A stretch of 64,000 bases of DNA from NCBI RefSeq assembly GCF_003967355.1, contig NZ_BIFH01000020.1:186001-250000 (forward strand), given 5' to 3'. A model generated the notes under the pieces. That model was given only the letters and a program-made list of their open reading frames with translations. It made no database searches and had not been told where the DNA came from. Origin of the DNA: Embleya hyalina (lineage in GTDB: Bacteria; Actinomycetota; Actinomycetes; Streptomycetales; Streptomycetaceae). Shown here in pieces: positions 38,116 to 46,753 of the stretch. Both the position numbers and the translations under genes were made by a program. Within the stretch, counting starts at the first letter, position 1. Each line of letters begins with the position of its first letter.

Positions 38116-38682
38116 CTACGCCTCCTCGTCCATGGTGTCGTCCGCGTCGGTGTCGTGCTCGACACCGGTGTCCTCGTCGTCCTCGTCGTCCTCTTCGGTC
38201 TCGGCGGTCGCCGCCGAGTCCTTGCTCTTGCGGTTGAACTCGACCTGCACGACGGCCTTGGCCACCTCGTCCCAGGTCAACCGCCGCGGCGTGCCGTCGA
38301 CGTCCAGTTCCACACCCTCCGCGTCGCTCGCGCCGATCCGGCCGGTCACCGTGCCGCCGTCGTGCAGGTGCACCAGGACCAGTCGATCGGCCGCGCGGCG
38401 CCAGTGCCGCTCCAGCGTCAGCGGGCGGTCCACGCCGGGGGTGGTGACTTCGAGCAGGTAGGGCAGCGAGCCGAGCACGTCGCTCGGGTCGAGCACGTCG
38501 GAGACCGCGCGGCTGACCTCGGCGACCTTGTCCAGGTCGACGCCGCCGTCGGCGGCCACCATCACGCGCAGCACGCGCCGTTTGCCGGCGGGAGTGAGGG
38601 AAACTTCCTCGAGATCCACGCCCAGGGTCGATACCACCGGCTCCAGCAACTCCCGCAGCCGGTCCAACGTGGTGGTGCTCAT
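38116..38682 (-). CDS. rimP: ribosome maturation factor RimP
   Basis: A 30S assembly factor of 188 residues. The N-terminal domain has GVDLEEVSLTPAGKRRVLRVMVAADGGVDLDKVAEVSRAVSD and the C-terminal SH3-like domain begins after LEVTTPGVDRPLT. The C-terminus is a very acidic tail of about 30 residues (Glu/Asp repeats), common in streptomycetes. ATG 38682 with GGAGTCACC upstream. It is the first gene of the rimP-nusA-ylxR-infB series, and the 232-bp region before 38915 must hold its promoter. Confidence 0.96.
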   Translation of the reverse strand: MSTTTLDRLRELLEPVVSTLGVDLEEVSLTPAGKRRVLRVMVAADGGVDLDKVAEVSRAVSDVLDPSDVLGSLPYLLEVTTPGVDRPLTLERHWRRAADRLVLVHLHDGGTVTGRIGASDAEGVELDVDGTPRRLTWDEVAKAVVQVEFNRKSKDSAATAETEEDDEDDEDTGVEHDTDADDTMDEEA

Positions 38683-38914
38683 CCGGGTGACTCCTCGGCT
38701 GCGTGTGCTGTTGTCTCAGGTGCGTCGACCGCCGGAGGGCGGGTCGGGGGAGGACAACAGTATCCGGTCCGGGAGCCATCTCGCGCACGTCCGCCCGGCG
38801 TACGCGGGTTGTCCGCCGGATGTCCGGCGGGCTCCACAGGCCCGGCCATGCGGTAGCGTCCGACACGGCCGGAGGCGGCACGGACATCACGGACGAGGTT
38901 CAGGAGCGGGACGC

Positions 38915-39385
38915 ATGCGCGACGCGGGGCCGACGCGACGGGCCGTCCTCGGCGCCGTGACCGCGGCGACGATCGCCGCCGCGGTCGCCGGTTGCGACGA
39001 CGGCGGGGGTTCGGACCAGGGGCGGCGCAAGGCCGACGACGCGGCGCGCGACCGGGCGTACGCGGCGACCGGGGCATTGCTCGCGCACTATGACGCGGTG
39101 GCCGCGCGACACGCCCCGTTGGCCGAGCGGATCCGGCCGCTGTCGGTCGAGTTGCGGCAACACCTGACCGCGTTCGCCGGTCGCGCGACACACCCCGCGC
39201 CGCCCCCCGGGGCCGCGCCCGACGACCTCGCCGCGGCGACCACCACGATCGCCGACCGGGCGCAGCAGGCCTCGGACGAGCGACTGGTCGACCTGGACCG
39301 GGTCTCCCCCGATCTCGCCCGCCGACTGGCCGCCTCCTCGGCGTGCCTGGCGGGACACGCCCAACTGCTTCGGAGCACATCGTGA
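38915..39385 (+). CDS. lipoprotein with twin-arginine-like signal
   Basis: A 156-residue protein. The N-terminus TRRAVLGAVTAATIAAAVAGC has a paired Arg and a lipobox VAGC, suggesting export (possibly by Tat) and lipid anchoring. The mature part is helical, rich in Ala/Asp/Arg, with no recognised fold. ATG 38915 has GGAGCGGG upstream. Its stop overlaps the next gene's GTG by 4 bases, so the two are translated together. A small lipoprotein before a DUF4439 protein is a recurring actinobacterial pair from memory; function unknown. Confidence 0.8.
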   Translation: MRDAGPTRRAVLGAVTAATIAAAVAGCDDGGGSDQGRRKADDAARDRAYAATGALLAHYDAVAARHAPLAERIRPLSVELRQHLTAFAGRATHPAPPPGAAPDDLAAATTTIADRAQQASDERLVDLDRVSPDLARRLAASSACLAGHAQLLRSTS

Positions 39386-39867
39386 GTACGCCGCGTCCGG
39401 CCCCGTCGGGGACCGCCGCCGTCGAGGTGAAGGCGTTGCGCGACGCGCTGGACGCGGAACACGCGGCGGTCTACGGGTACGGCATCGCGGGCGGGCGGCT
39501 GACCGGCGCCGCCCGGACCCAGGCGCGGACCGCGCTGGACGCGCATCGGGCCCGGCGGGACACGATCACCCGGCTGATCACCGACCGGGGTGCGACCGCG
39601 CCGCCGGCGGCGCCCGCGTACACCGTGCCCTTCCCGGTGGCCACGCCGGCGGACGCGACCCGGCTCGCGGTGTACCTGGAGGACGGGGTGGCGCTGCGTC
39701 TCGGCGCGCTGGTGGCCGCGGCCGGGGCGCCGCTGCGGGCGGAGGCTGCGGGCTGGTTGCGCGAGGCCGCGGTGTGGGGGGTGCGCTGGCGGGGGGCGAG
39801 TACGCCCTTCCCGGGGTTGCCCGAGGAAGGTGGTTCGGGAACGGCGACGGCGGGGGGCCGCACGTGA
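39382..39867 (+). CDS. DUF4439 ferritin-like protein
   Basis: A 161-residue helical protein starting at GTG 39382. The segment LRDALDAEHAAVYGYGIAGGRL is the ferritin-like DUF4439 signature (Glu and His on one helix). TALDAHRARRDTITRLI provides a second ExxH-like face (here DAHRARRD). Four helices are predicted overall. Iron or metal binding is implied by the family but not shown. It overlaps the lipoprotein gene before it and the phosphotransferase gene after it by 4 bases each. Confidence 0.87.
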   Translation: MSTPRPAPSGTAAVEVKALRDALDAEHAAVYGYGIAGGRLTGAARTQARTALDAHRARRDTITRLITDRGATAPPAAPAYTVPFPVATPADATRLAVYLEDGVALRLGALVAAAGAPLRAEAAGWLREAAVWGVRWRGASTPFPGLPEEGGSGTATAGGRT

Positions 39868-40781
39868 ACGATCGGGTCGAGGTACCGGAACGGCTGACGC
39901 GGACCGCGCTGCGCTGGTGCGGCGAGGAGGCCGCGCGGGCATGGCTCGCGGGGCTGCCGGACACGGTCGCGGAGTACGCGGCGCGCTGGGATCTGACCGT
40001 GGAGCGGCCGATCATTCCCGGCGGCGCGCTGAGCCTGACCTTCCTGGTCCGCCGGGCGGACGACACGCCGGCCACGCTCAAGTTGGGCTTCGTGGATCGC
40101 TACACCGCGCACGAGCCGACCGCGCTCGCGCTGTGGGACGGCGCCGGCGCGGTGCGGTTGCTGGAGGCGGATCCGGCGCGCGGCGCGTTGTTGCTGGAGC
40201 GGCTGCAACCGGACGTCTCGCTGCGCTCGTTGGCGGAGGATCGGGCGATGCTGGAGGCCGCGGAGGTGGTCCGCCGGTTGTGGGTGGCCCCGCCCGCCGA
40301 CTGCCCGATCGAGCCGGTCGCGGAGCGAGCCGGGCACTGGGGCGAATCGATCCCGCGGCGCCACGCGGACCTGGCCGGACCGTGCCCGAAGGCGCTGGTC
40401 GACGAGGCGGTGGCGTTGTGCGCCGAACTGGCCGCGTCGCAGCCGGAGGTCGTGGTGCTGCACACCGACTGCCACCACGGCAACGTGCTCGCGGGCACTC
40501 GGGCGAAGTGGCTGGCGATCGATCCGCGGCCGATGCTCGGCGAGCGGGCCTTCGACCTGGGGCCGCTGGTCCGGGACCGGATGGCCACGGTGGTCGCCGA
40601 GCCGCGTCCGCAGGCGCTGGTGCGGCGGCGGGTGACGTGGTTGGCGAACGCGCTGGACCTGGACCCCGAGCGGGTGCGCGGATGGGCCCTGGTGCAGGCG
40701 CTGGCACTGGGCCTGTGGTGCCTGTCGGTCGACGATCCGGCGGGCGAGGACCTGCTGTCGGTCGCGGAGTGGCTGTCCTGA
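39864..40781 (+). CDS. aminoglycoside-phosphotransferase-like kinase (APH(6)/hydroxyurea type)
   Basis: A 305-residue member of the APH(6)/hydroxyurea phosphotransferase family. The catalytic loop is HTDCHHGNV, with the metal site in WLAIDPRPMLGERAFDLGPL. An N-terminal lobe with TLKLGF provides the nucleotide lysine. The start is GTG 39864 overlapping the DUF4439 stop. The family includes streptomycin kinases, but the operon context (lipoprotein plus ferritin-like protein) does not suggest an antibiotic cluster, so the real substrate is uncertain. It should not be called a resistance gene on this evidence. Confidence 0.83.
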   Translation: MNDRVEVPERLTRTALRWCGEEAARAWLAGLPDTVAEYAARWDLTVERPIIPGGALSLTFLVRRADDTPATLKLGFVDRYTAHEPTALALWDGAGAVRLLEADPARGALLLERLQPDVSLRSLAEDRAMLEAAEVVRRLWVAPPADCPIEPVAERAGHWGESIPRRHADLAGPCPKALVDEAVALCAELAASQPEVVVLHTDCHHGNVLAGTRAKWLAIDPRPMLGERAFDLGPLVRDRMATVVAEPRPQALVRRRVTWLANALDLDPERVRGWALVQALALGLWCLSVDDPAGEDLLSVAEWLS

Positions 40782-40845
40782 GCCGCACCCGCGCGACCGG
40801 CGCGCGGCGGTGCGGTCCGGCACGGCGGGATCGGGCGCGGCGGCG

Positions 40846-41373
40846 TCACGCGAACGGCAGGATGGCGCCCATCACGGTGTAGGGCCGGTTGTTGCCCGGG
40901 AACAGCACCGGGCGGGCCAGGTCGACGAAGCCCAGGCCGCGGTAGAGCCGGCGCGCCGGGGTCTGCTCGTCGATCGCGGAGAGCAGGATGTGCGAGCGGT
41001 CCTGGCCGCGGCACAGCAGGCCGATCAGGGTGCGGCCGATGCCGTGCCCCTGCCAGCGCGGCAGCACGTGCAACTCGCCGACCACGAACGACTCGTCCAG
41101 CCAGGCCCGATGGCCCTCCCGGGCCAGGTGCGGCTCGATCACCAGACTCCACCACTGGTCGGTGAGGTTCGGATAGCCGTAGCCGAAGCCGACCAGGCGA
41201 CCGGCGCCGTCGAACGCGCCGAGCGAGCGCACCCCGGCGAAGGTCGCGTGGCGGCGCATTATCCGCTGCCGGATCGCGATCTCGTCGTCGGCGAGCCCGA
41301 ACGCGTGGGCCTGTACCTCGACCGCCTCGTCCGCGTACGCGGCGAGGTCGACGACCCGGCACGTCCACTCCAT
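40846..41373 (-). CDS. GNAT-family N-acetyltransferase
   Basis: A 175-residue acetyl-CoA-dependent acyltransferase. The CoA pyrophosphate loop is LPRWQGHGIGRTLIG, following strand ESFVVGELHVL. The C-terminal beta-strand region has TPARRLYRGLGFVDLARPVLFPG, typical of the fold. ATG 41373 used; GTG at 41379 or 41385 would add 2-4 residues. Substrate unknown. It lies 64 bases upstream-side of another GNAT gene on the same strand, but the two are not similar in architecture. Confidence 0.85.
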   Translation of the reverse strand: MEWTCRVVDLAAYADEAVEVQAHAFGLADDEIAIRQRIMRRHATFAGVRSLGAFDGAGRLVGFGYGYPNLTDQWWSLVIEPHLAREGHRAWLDESFVVGELHVLPRWQGHGIGRTLIGLLCRGQDRSHILLSAIDEQTPARRLYRGLGFVDLARPVLFPGNNRPYTVMGAILPFA

Positions 41374-41437
41374 CAGCACACGCACTCCATCGGGACGAGA
41401 CGGCGGCGGCGCGTCGGGACAACACGCTCGTGCCGCA

Positions 41438-42295
41438 TCAGAACAACACGCTCATGAAGGCGCCGGTCTCGGCGAAGCCGACCCGCCGATAGGCCGCGCG
41501 GGCGGGGCCGTTGTAGCTGTTCACGTACAGGCTGGCCACGGGCGCGACCTCGGCGAGCGCGTGCCGCAGCACCGCCGCCATGCCGATCTCGGACAGCCCC
41601 TCGCCGCGCCGCTCCGGGGCCACCCACACACCCTGGATCTGGCACGCGTGTCGGGTGACCGCGCCGATCTCCGCCTTGAACACCACCCTGCCGTCCTCGA
41701 TCCGGGCGAACGCACGGCCGCCGGCGATGAGTTCGGACACCCGTGCGCGATACAGCGTGCCACCGTCGCCGATCAGGGGCGAGACGCCGACCTCCTCGGT
41801 GAACATCGACACGCACGCGGGCATCACCAGATCCAGCTCGTCCGGCCGCACCCGGCGCACCAGCGGATCCGCGGGCACCTCGGCGGAGGGCCGGCCGGCG
41901 ACCATCAGCGGCTGCACCGGGCGCACGTCGCGGGCGGGTCCCCAGGCGGGTTCGAGCAGCCGCCACAGACCGGCCGCCGCCTCGGCGGGGCCGACGATCG
42001 ACGAACAGCGCCGCCCCTGGCGCCGGGCACGTTCGGCGAAGGAGCGTATCGCGTCGGGCCCGGCCTCGACCGGGACCAGGTTCGCCCCCGCGTAGCACAG
42101 CGAGGTGAGCAGGCCGCCCTCGTAGTAGCCCCACAGCTCGCCGCCCAGGCGCCACGGATCGACACCGGCGAGCCGGACCCGGGACGCGACGAAGACGTTG
42201 GTGACCGGGTCGCGGTCGAGCAGCGCCTGGACGGCGGACAGGTCGGTCCCGTCCAGGACCTTGGTGGAAACCGAGCTCAGCACGTGCCTCACCAT
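41438..42295 (-). CDS. GNAT-family acetyltransferase with DUF4081 domain
   Basis: A 285-residue protein. The N-terminal ~130 residues match the DUF4081 style (LLDRDPVTNVFVASRVRLAGVDPWRLGGELWGYYEGG). The C-terminal GNAT domain has QIQGVWVAPERRGEGLSEIGM as the CoA loop and SLYVNSYNGPARAAYRRVGF near the end. Start ATG 42295 chosen; GTG 42283 is nearly as good. From memory this protein is conserved near ispG in streptomycetes. Substrate unknown. Confidence 0.85.
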   Translation of the reverse strand: MVRHVLSSVSTKVLDGTDLSAVQALLDRDPVTNVFVASRVRLAGVDPWRLGGELWGYYEGGLLTSLCYAGANLVPVEAGPDAIRSFAERARRQGRRCSSIVGPAEAAAGLWRLLEPAWGPARDVRPVQPLMVAGRPSAEVPADPLVRRVRPDELDLVMPACVSMFTEEVGVSPLIGDGGTLYRARVSELIAGGRAFARIEDGRVVFKAEIGAVTRHACQIQGVWVAPERRGEGLSEIGMAAVLRHALAEVAPVASLYVNSYNGPARAAYRRVGFAETGAFMSVLF

Positions 42296-42397
42296 GCCAT
42301 CGGGCGGACCTTGGGGAAATGCCGGTTGTTGCGGCACCACCCTATGCAGGTCCAGGCCGTATGTGCCGCCCGGGAGGCAGGGGGATCGGCGGGCGGG

Positions 42398-43894
42398 TCA
42401 GCGCGGCAGCCTCGGCACCCCCGGCCGGCGCGTCACGGGCGCCTCCGGCGCGGCGGCGTCGCACTCGATGTCGTTCGCGGGCAGGGTCCCGTCGACGAGG
42501 TACCCGGTGGCCCGGTCGTCCACGCACGGGCCGTCGACGAGGTAGTGCCCGTGGTTGCCGTTGCCGCGCACGGTCAACAGCCGCGAGGAGGGCAGCGCGT
42601 CGTGCATGCGCAGCGCGCCCTCGTAGGGCGTGGCCGGGTCGCCGACGGACTGGATCAGCAGCACACCGGGCAGGCCGGCCCCGTCGATCCGGGTCGGCGG
42701 CGCGGTGTTGGTCTGCAGGTACAGGCACGCCCCCGGCGAGGCGATCGCCGCGCCGAGCGCGCCGTAGCGGGCCCGGAGCCGGACCATGTCCGCGTCGAAG
42801 ACCCGCTCGTCGGCCGGGAAGGGGGCGTCCGCGCAGGAGACGGTCTGGAACACCGACTCGAAGTTGACCTCCTCGCCGGTCGCCTCCCGCCGGGCCGCGA
42901 CCAGCGCCGCCGGGTCACCGGAGGCGTAGTCGGCGAGCGCGCCGGCCAACCTGGGCCAGTCCCGGTCGGTGTAGAGCCGGCCGATGGTGAACTGGTCGAG
43001 TTCGACGCCGCCGAAGACGCCGTCGGCGGGCTCCGCCACGAGCCGGGCGCGCAGCACGTCCCACGTCGCCAGCACCCGGGCCGCGCTCGTGCCCAGGTGG
43101 TAGCGGTCGTCGCGGTCCGCGGCCCAGCCCGCCCAGTCGCGCTGACGTGCGGAGAAGGCGCGGGCCTGGAGGAAGCCGGTCCCGTACCAGACCTCGGTCG
43201 GGTCCACCACGCTGTCCAGGAGCATCCGGTGCACCCGCCGCGGGAACAGTTGTCCGTACACCGCGCCCAGGTAGCTTCCGTACGAGTAGCCCAGGATGCT
43301 CAGCCGCTCCGCGCCGAACGCGGCCCGGACCAGGTCGAGATCGCGGGCGATGTCGCGGGTGGTGAGGTGCGGCAGCAGGTCGGGCGCGGAGGTCCGGCAG
43401 CCGTCGGCGAACGCGCGGGTCGCGGCCAGGTGCGCGGCGCGACCGGCGGGCACGGCCGGATCGGGCCTGGGCCCTCGGCCGAAGGTGACCGGGTCGGTGC
43501 AGACGACCCGCGTGCTGGTGCCGCGCCCGCGCAGGTCGAAGCCGATCAGGTCGTAGGCCCGGCGCAGCCGCTCGGGCAGGCCGCCGGCCAGCGCGGCCAT
43601 CGAGCCGACGGAGGAGGCGCCGGGGCCGCCGAAGTTGACCACCAGGACGCCCTGGTATTCGGCCCGGCTCCCGGTGGCCGGCACCCGGGAGACGCCGACT
43701 CGGATCCGGGCGCCGTCGGGGCGGGTGTGGTCGAGCGGCGCGCCGATGCTGCCACAGCGTTCGCCCGGCGCGGTGCCCGTCGGGCAGGCGCCCCACGTGA
43801 TCGGCTCGGTGCCCGCGCGGGCCGGCGCGGGGGCGGCGGTGAGCGCGGCGGCGGTGAGCGCGCCGGCCAGGAGGGCGCGGACGGCGCGGGTCAC
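42398..43894 (-). CDS. secreted S33-family alpha/beta hydrolase (tripeptidyl-aminopeptidase-like) 1
   Basis: A 498-residue secreted serine peptidase of the Streptomyces SlpD/Tap type. The signal peptide is about residues 1-27. The oxyanion segment is NFGGPGASSVGS, the nucleophile is in LGYSYGSYLGAVYG, the acid in QSVGDPATPYEGA and the His in GNGNHGHYL. The C-terminal TAP-like domain is present, with several Cys likely to form disulfides. The family removes N-terminal tripeptides or dipeptides from exported proteins. The gene start overlaps the stop of the upstream paralogue (43891-45171) by 4 bases. Confidence 0.9.
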   Translation of the reverse strand: MTRAVRALLAGALTAAALTAAPAPARAGTEPITWGACPTGTAPGERCGSIGAPLDHTRPDGARIRVGVSRVPATGSRAEYQGVLVVNFGGPGASSVGSMAALAGGLPERLRRAYDLIGFDLRGRGTSTRVVCTDPVTFGRGPRPDPAVPAGRAAHLAATRAFADGCRTSAPDLLPHLTTRDIARDLDLVRAAFGAERLSILGYSYGSYLGAVYGQLFPRRVHRMLLDSVVDPTEVWYGTGFLQARAFSARQRDWAGWAADRDDRYHLGTSAARVLATWDVLRARLVAEPADGVFGGVELDQFTIGRLYTDRDWPRLAGALADYASGDPAALVAARREATGEEVNFESVFQTVSCADAPFPADERVFDADMVRLRARYGALGAAIASPGACLYLQTNTAPPTRIDGAGLPGVLLIQSVGDPATPYEGALRMHDALPSSRLLTVRGNGNHGHYLVDGPCVDDRATGYLVDGTLPANDIECDAAAPEAPVTRRPGVPRLPR

Positions 43895-45171
43895 GATGCC
43901 TCACAGGTGGTGTCGCGGCCCGCCGAAAGCGTGCCGTCGGTCGGGTAGGCCGCGGCGGCGGCCGGGACGCAGTCGTCGGGCTGGAACGCGAGGATCCCGT
44001 GGTCGCCTTCGCCGAGCACGGTGATCAGGTGCGAGGAGGGCAGCGCGTCGTGCGGCGCGTTCGCCCCGGCGGGCGGGGTCGCCGGATCACGGGTGCCCTG
44101 GATGAGGGGCACCGGCGGCAGGTCGTGGCCGTCGATGCGCGTCGGGGTCCGGGCCGGCACCGGCCGGAGCGCACAGGGCGCGTTCGGCCAGGTATCGGAC
44201 CAGGCGGTGAGCGGGGCGGAGGCGTCCACGGCGCGTGCGGCGAAGTCGGGCCGGGTCCGCGAGTTGTACAGGGTTCGGGCGGCGAGGTCGTAGAGCTCGG
44301 CCGGGCCGACCGCGTCGGCGAGGGCACGGGTGCGGGCGGCGGCGAGCACGCGCGTGAGGATCGGGTCCGGGTCGGCGCCGGAGGCGTCGAGGAAGTCGCG
44401 CCGGCGGCCCTGGAAGGCGATGTCCTGACGCAGGTTGGAGCCGTACCAGACCTGGTCGGGGCGCGGGTCGACGATGTTGTCCGGGATCATCCGGTCGACC
44501 CGCTCGGGGAACGACTGCCCGTGGACCGCGCCGAGACAGGGGCCGTAGGACCAGCCGATGAAGGAGAGTTTCGACCGGCCGAGCGCGGCGCGGACCAGGT
44601 CCGGGTCGCGGGCGTTCTCCAGGGTGCCCGGGTGCGGGAGGAGGTCGCCGGCACGCTCGGCGCGGCCGCGGGCATGGGTGCGGGCGCGCTCGACCAGCCG
44701 TTCCTCGTCCCGCGCCGTGGCGGGCACGGGGTCGGGCCTTGGCACCCGGTCGAAGCTCGCGTCGACGCACGAGATCGGGTCGCCGCGGCGGTCGACGCCG
44801 ACGATGTCGTAGCTCTGCCGCACCCGTTCGGGCAGGGCGCGCCGAACGAGCCCGGCCAACCACATCCCGCCGCCGCCCGGTCCGCCGGGGTTGACCACGA
44901 TCGTGCCGCGCCGGGCCGCGCCGCCGGTGGCCGCCGCGAGCGACGGACCCAGCGTCGTGGCGGGCCCGTCGGGGCGCGCGTGGTCGACCGGGACGGCCGG
45001 CGTGCCGCAGCGCGGTCCGGGTTCGGCGACGTCGTCGGGGCAGCCGCCCCACACGACGCCGGGCGTGCTCCCGACGGCCGGGTGCGCCGCGTCGGGACCA
45101 CTCGCGGGTCCCGCGGCGGTGCCCGCGATCATGGCGGCGACGGCCGCTACGGCCACGACGATGCGTCCCAC
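43891..45171 (-). CDS. secreted S33-family alpha/beta hydrolase (tripeptidyl-aminopeptidase-like) 2
   Basis: A 426-residue paralogue of the following gene. Signal peptide about 1-20. The oxyanion segment is NPGGPGGGGMW, the nucleophile in FIGWSYGPCLGAV, the acid in QGTRDPATPPAGA and the His in GEGDHGILAF. It is about 70 residues shorter, mostly missing in the cap region before TRIDG, including the CADAPFP segment present in its neighbour. Some consensus positions are also changed (SYGPC for SYGSY, and a shortened GVDRRGDPISC). The catalytic triad remains, so it may be active with altered specificity or be starting to decay. Confidence 0.82.
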   Translation of the reverse strand: MGRIVVAVAAVAAMIAGTAAGPASGPDAAHPAVGSTPGVVWGGCPDDVAEPGPRCGTPAVPVDHARPDGPATTLGPSLAAATGGAARRGTIVVNPGGPGGGGMWLAGLVRRALPERVRQSYDIVGVDRRGDPISCVDASFDRVPRPDPVPATARDEERLVERARTHARGRAERAGDLLPHPGTLENARDPDLVRAALGRSKLSFIGWSYGPCLGAVHGQSFPERVDRMIPDNIVDPRPDQVWYGSNLRQDIAFQGRRRDFLDASGADPDPILTRVLAAARTRALADAVGPAELYDLAARTLYNSRTRPDFAARAVDASAPLTAWSDTWPNAPCALRPVPARTPTRIDGHDLPPVPLIQGTRDPATPPAGANAPHDALPSSHLITVLGEGDHGILAFQPDDCVPAAAAAYPTDGTLSAGRDTTCEAS

Positions 45172-45345
45172 GCGCGACGCCCCTCCCCCGGGGGCGACGC
45201 CCCGATCATGTGACTCGATGATCGGGGTCGATTACCTGGGGTCGGGGCGCATCAACGATATGTCACTCGCGTGGGCGAGCCGATTTGATCCGGTCGGGCT
45301 CGAACGGGGGTGGATCGGGGTGGATCGGGACCAGCCCGACCGGAC

Positions 45346-45373
45346 CCGGTCGAACAAGCGTGAAAACGACCGG
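45346..45373 (-). terminator. possible hairpin downstream of ispG
   Basis: A 7-bp inverted repeat (CCGGTCG / CGACCGG) around a 14-base A-rich loop, 50 bases after the ispG stop in a 251-bp gene-free stretch (45172-45422). The same stretch contains a direct repeat GGTGGATCGGGGTGGATCGGG near 45310-45329. Terminator activity is plausible but weakly supported. Confidence 0.35.
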
Positions 45374-45422
45374 ATCGGGCGCCGGTCGGCATCCGCGCCC
45401 GGCAACCCCGCCCGCCGCCGAC

Positions 45423-46580
45423 TCAGGCGATGTCGACGATCGGCTCGCCGCTGATCACACCGTCGGCCTGCATCTGCTCGGCCAGCTTGAGCGCCTCGTC
45501 GATCAGCGTCTCGACGATCTTCGACTCGGGCACGGTCTTGATCACCTCGCCCTTGACGAAGATCTGCCCCTTGCCGTTGCCGGACGCCACGCCCAGGTCC
45601 GCCTCGCGGGCCTCGCCCGGACCGTTGACGACGCAGCCCATGACCGCCACCCGCAGCGGCACCTTGAGCCCGTCCAGGCCCGCGGTGACCTCCTCGGCGA
45701 GCTTGTACACGTCGACCTGGGCCCGGCCGCAGGACGGGCAGGAGACGATCTCCAGGCCGCGCTGCCGCAGTCCGAGCGACTCCAGGATCTGGTTGCCGAC
45801 CTTGATCTCCTCGACCGGCGGGGCGGAGAGGGAGACCCGGATGGTGTCGCCGATGCCCTGCGACAGCAGCGCGCCGAACGCGACCGAGGACTTGATCGTG
45901 CCCTGGAAGGCGGGCCCGGCCTCGGTGACGCCCAGGTGCAGCGGGTATTCGCAGCGCTCGGCGAGCAGCCGGTAGGCCTCGATCATCACGACCGGGTCGT
46001 TGTGCTTGACCGAGATCTTGATGTCGCGGAAGTCGTGCTCCTCGAACAGCGAGCACTCCCACAGCGCGGACTCCACCAGCGCCTCGGGGGTGGCCCTGCC
46101 GTGCTTGGCGAGGAGTCGCTTGTCCAGCGATCCGGCGTTGACGCCGATCCGGATCGGCGTGCCGGCCGCGGAGGCCGCCTTGGCGATCTCGGCGATCTTG
46201 TCGTCGAACTGCTTGATGTTGCCCGGGTTCACCCGCACCGCGGCACAACCGGCGTCGATCGCGGCGAAGACGTACTTCGGCTGGAAGTGGATGTCCGCGA
46301 TCACCGGGATCTGCGACTTGCGCGCGATCGCGGGCAGCGCGTCGGCGTCGTCCTGCGAGGGGACCGCGACCCGGACGATCTGACAGCCGGACGCGGTCAG
46401 CTCGGCGATCTGCTGAAGCGTGGCGTTGACGTCGGAGGTCAGGGTGGTGGTCATGGACTGCACCGACACCGGGGCGTCTCCGCCGACGGCCACGTTGCCG
46501 ACCATGATCTGCCGTGACTTGCGGCGCGGCGTGAGGGGCCGAGCCGGTACGGACGGCATTCCGAGCTGGATCGCGGTCAT
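45423..46580 (-). CDS. ispG: 4-hydroxy-3-methylbut-2-en-1-yl diphosphate synthase (ferredoxin/flavodoxin)
   Basis: An iron-sulfur enzyme of the MEP isoprenoid pathway, converting MEcPP to HMBPP. It has 385 residues. The N-terminal TIM-barrel has [15 protein letters not shown] and [13 protein letters not shown]. The C-terminal cluster domain has the Cys ligands in SCPSCGR and [12 protein letters not shown] plus the Glu that follows. ATG 46580; a longer upstream frame is not coding. The M50 protease and dxr lie upstream on the same strand; dxr is an earlier enzyme of the same pathway, so a shared transcript is plausible although 173 bases separate the genes. Confidence 0.97.
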   Translation of the reverse strand: MTAIQLGMPSVPARPLTPRRKSRQIMVGNVAVGGDAPVSVQSMTTTLTSDVNATLQQIAELTASGCQIVRVAVPSQDDADALPAIARKSQIPVIADIHFQPKYVFAAIDAGCAAVRVNPGNIKQFDDKIAEIAKAASAAGTPIRIGVNAGSLDKRLLAKHGRATPEALVESALWECSLFEEHDFRDIKISVKHNDPVVMIEAYRLLAERCEYPLHLGVTEAGPAFQGTIKSSVAFGALLSQGIGDTIRVSLSAPPVEEIKVGNQILESLGLRQRGLEIVSCPSCGRAQVDVYKLAEEVTAGLDGLKVPLRVAVMGCVVNGPGEAREADLGVASGNGKGQIFVKGEVIKTVPESKIVETLIDEALKLAEQMQADGVISGEPIVDIA

Positions 46581-46753
46581 GTTCGCTTGAGTCCCGTGGG
46601 TTCGGCGGGGTAGGTCGTCGTCAACGCTACGCCACCGTCCACCGGGACGGACGCGCCCGTACCCCTGTGCCGTCCCACCTGTTGCCTGATCGACACACGG
46701 TGGGCCGGCCGGCCGGGACACGGGCGCGTTCTCGCGGCCGGGACAGGCCCCTG

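Noticed and set aside
39864-40781. Streptomycin-resistance kinase
   Set aside because: Family match only; operon context is not an antibiotic cluster, so a resistance label is not supported.
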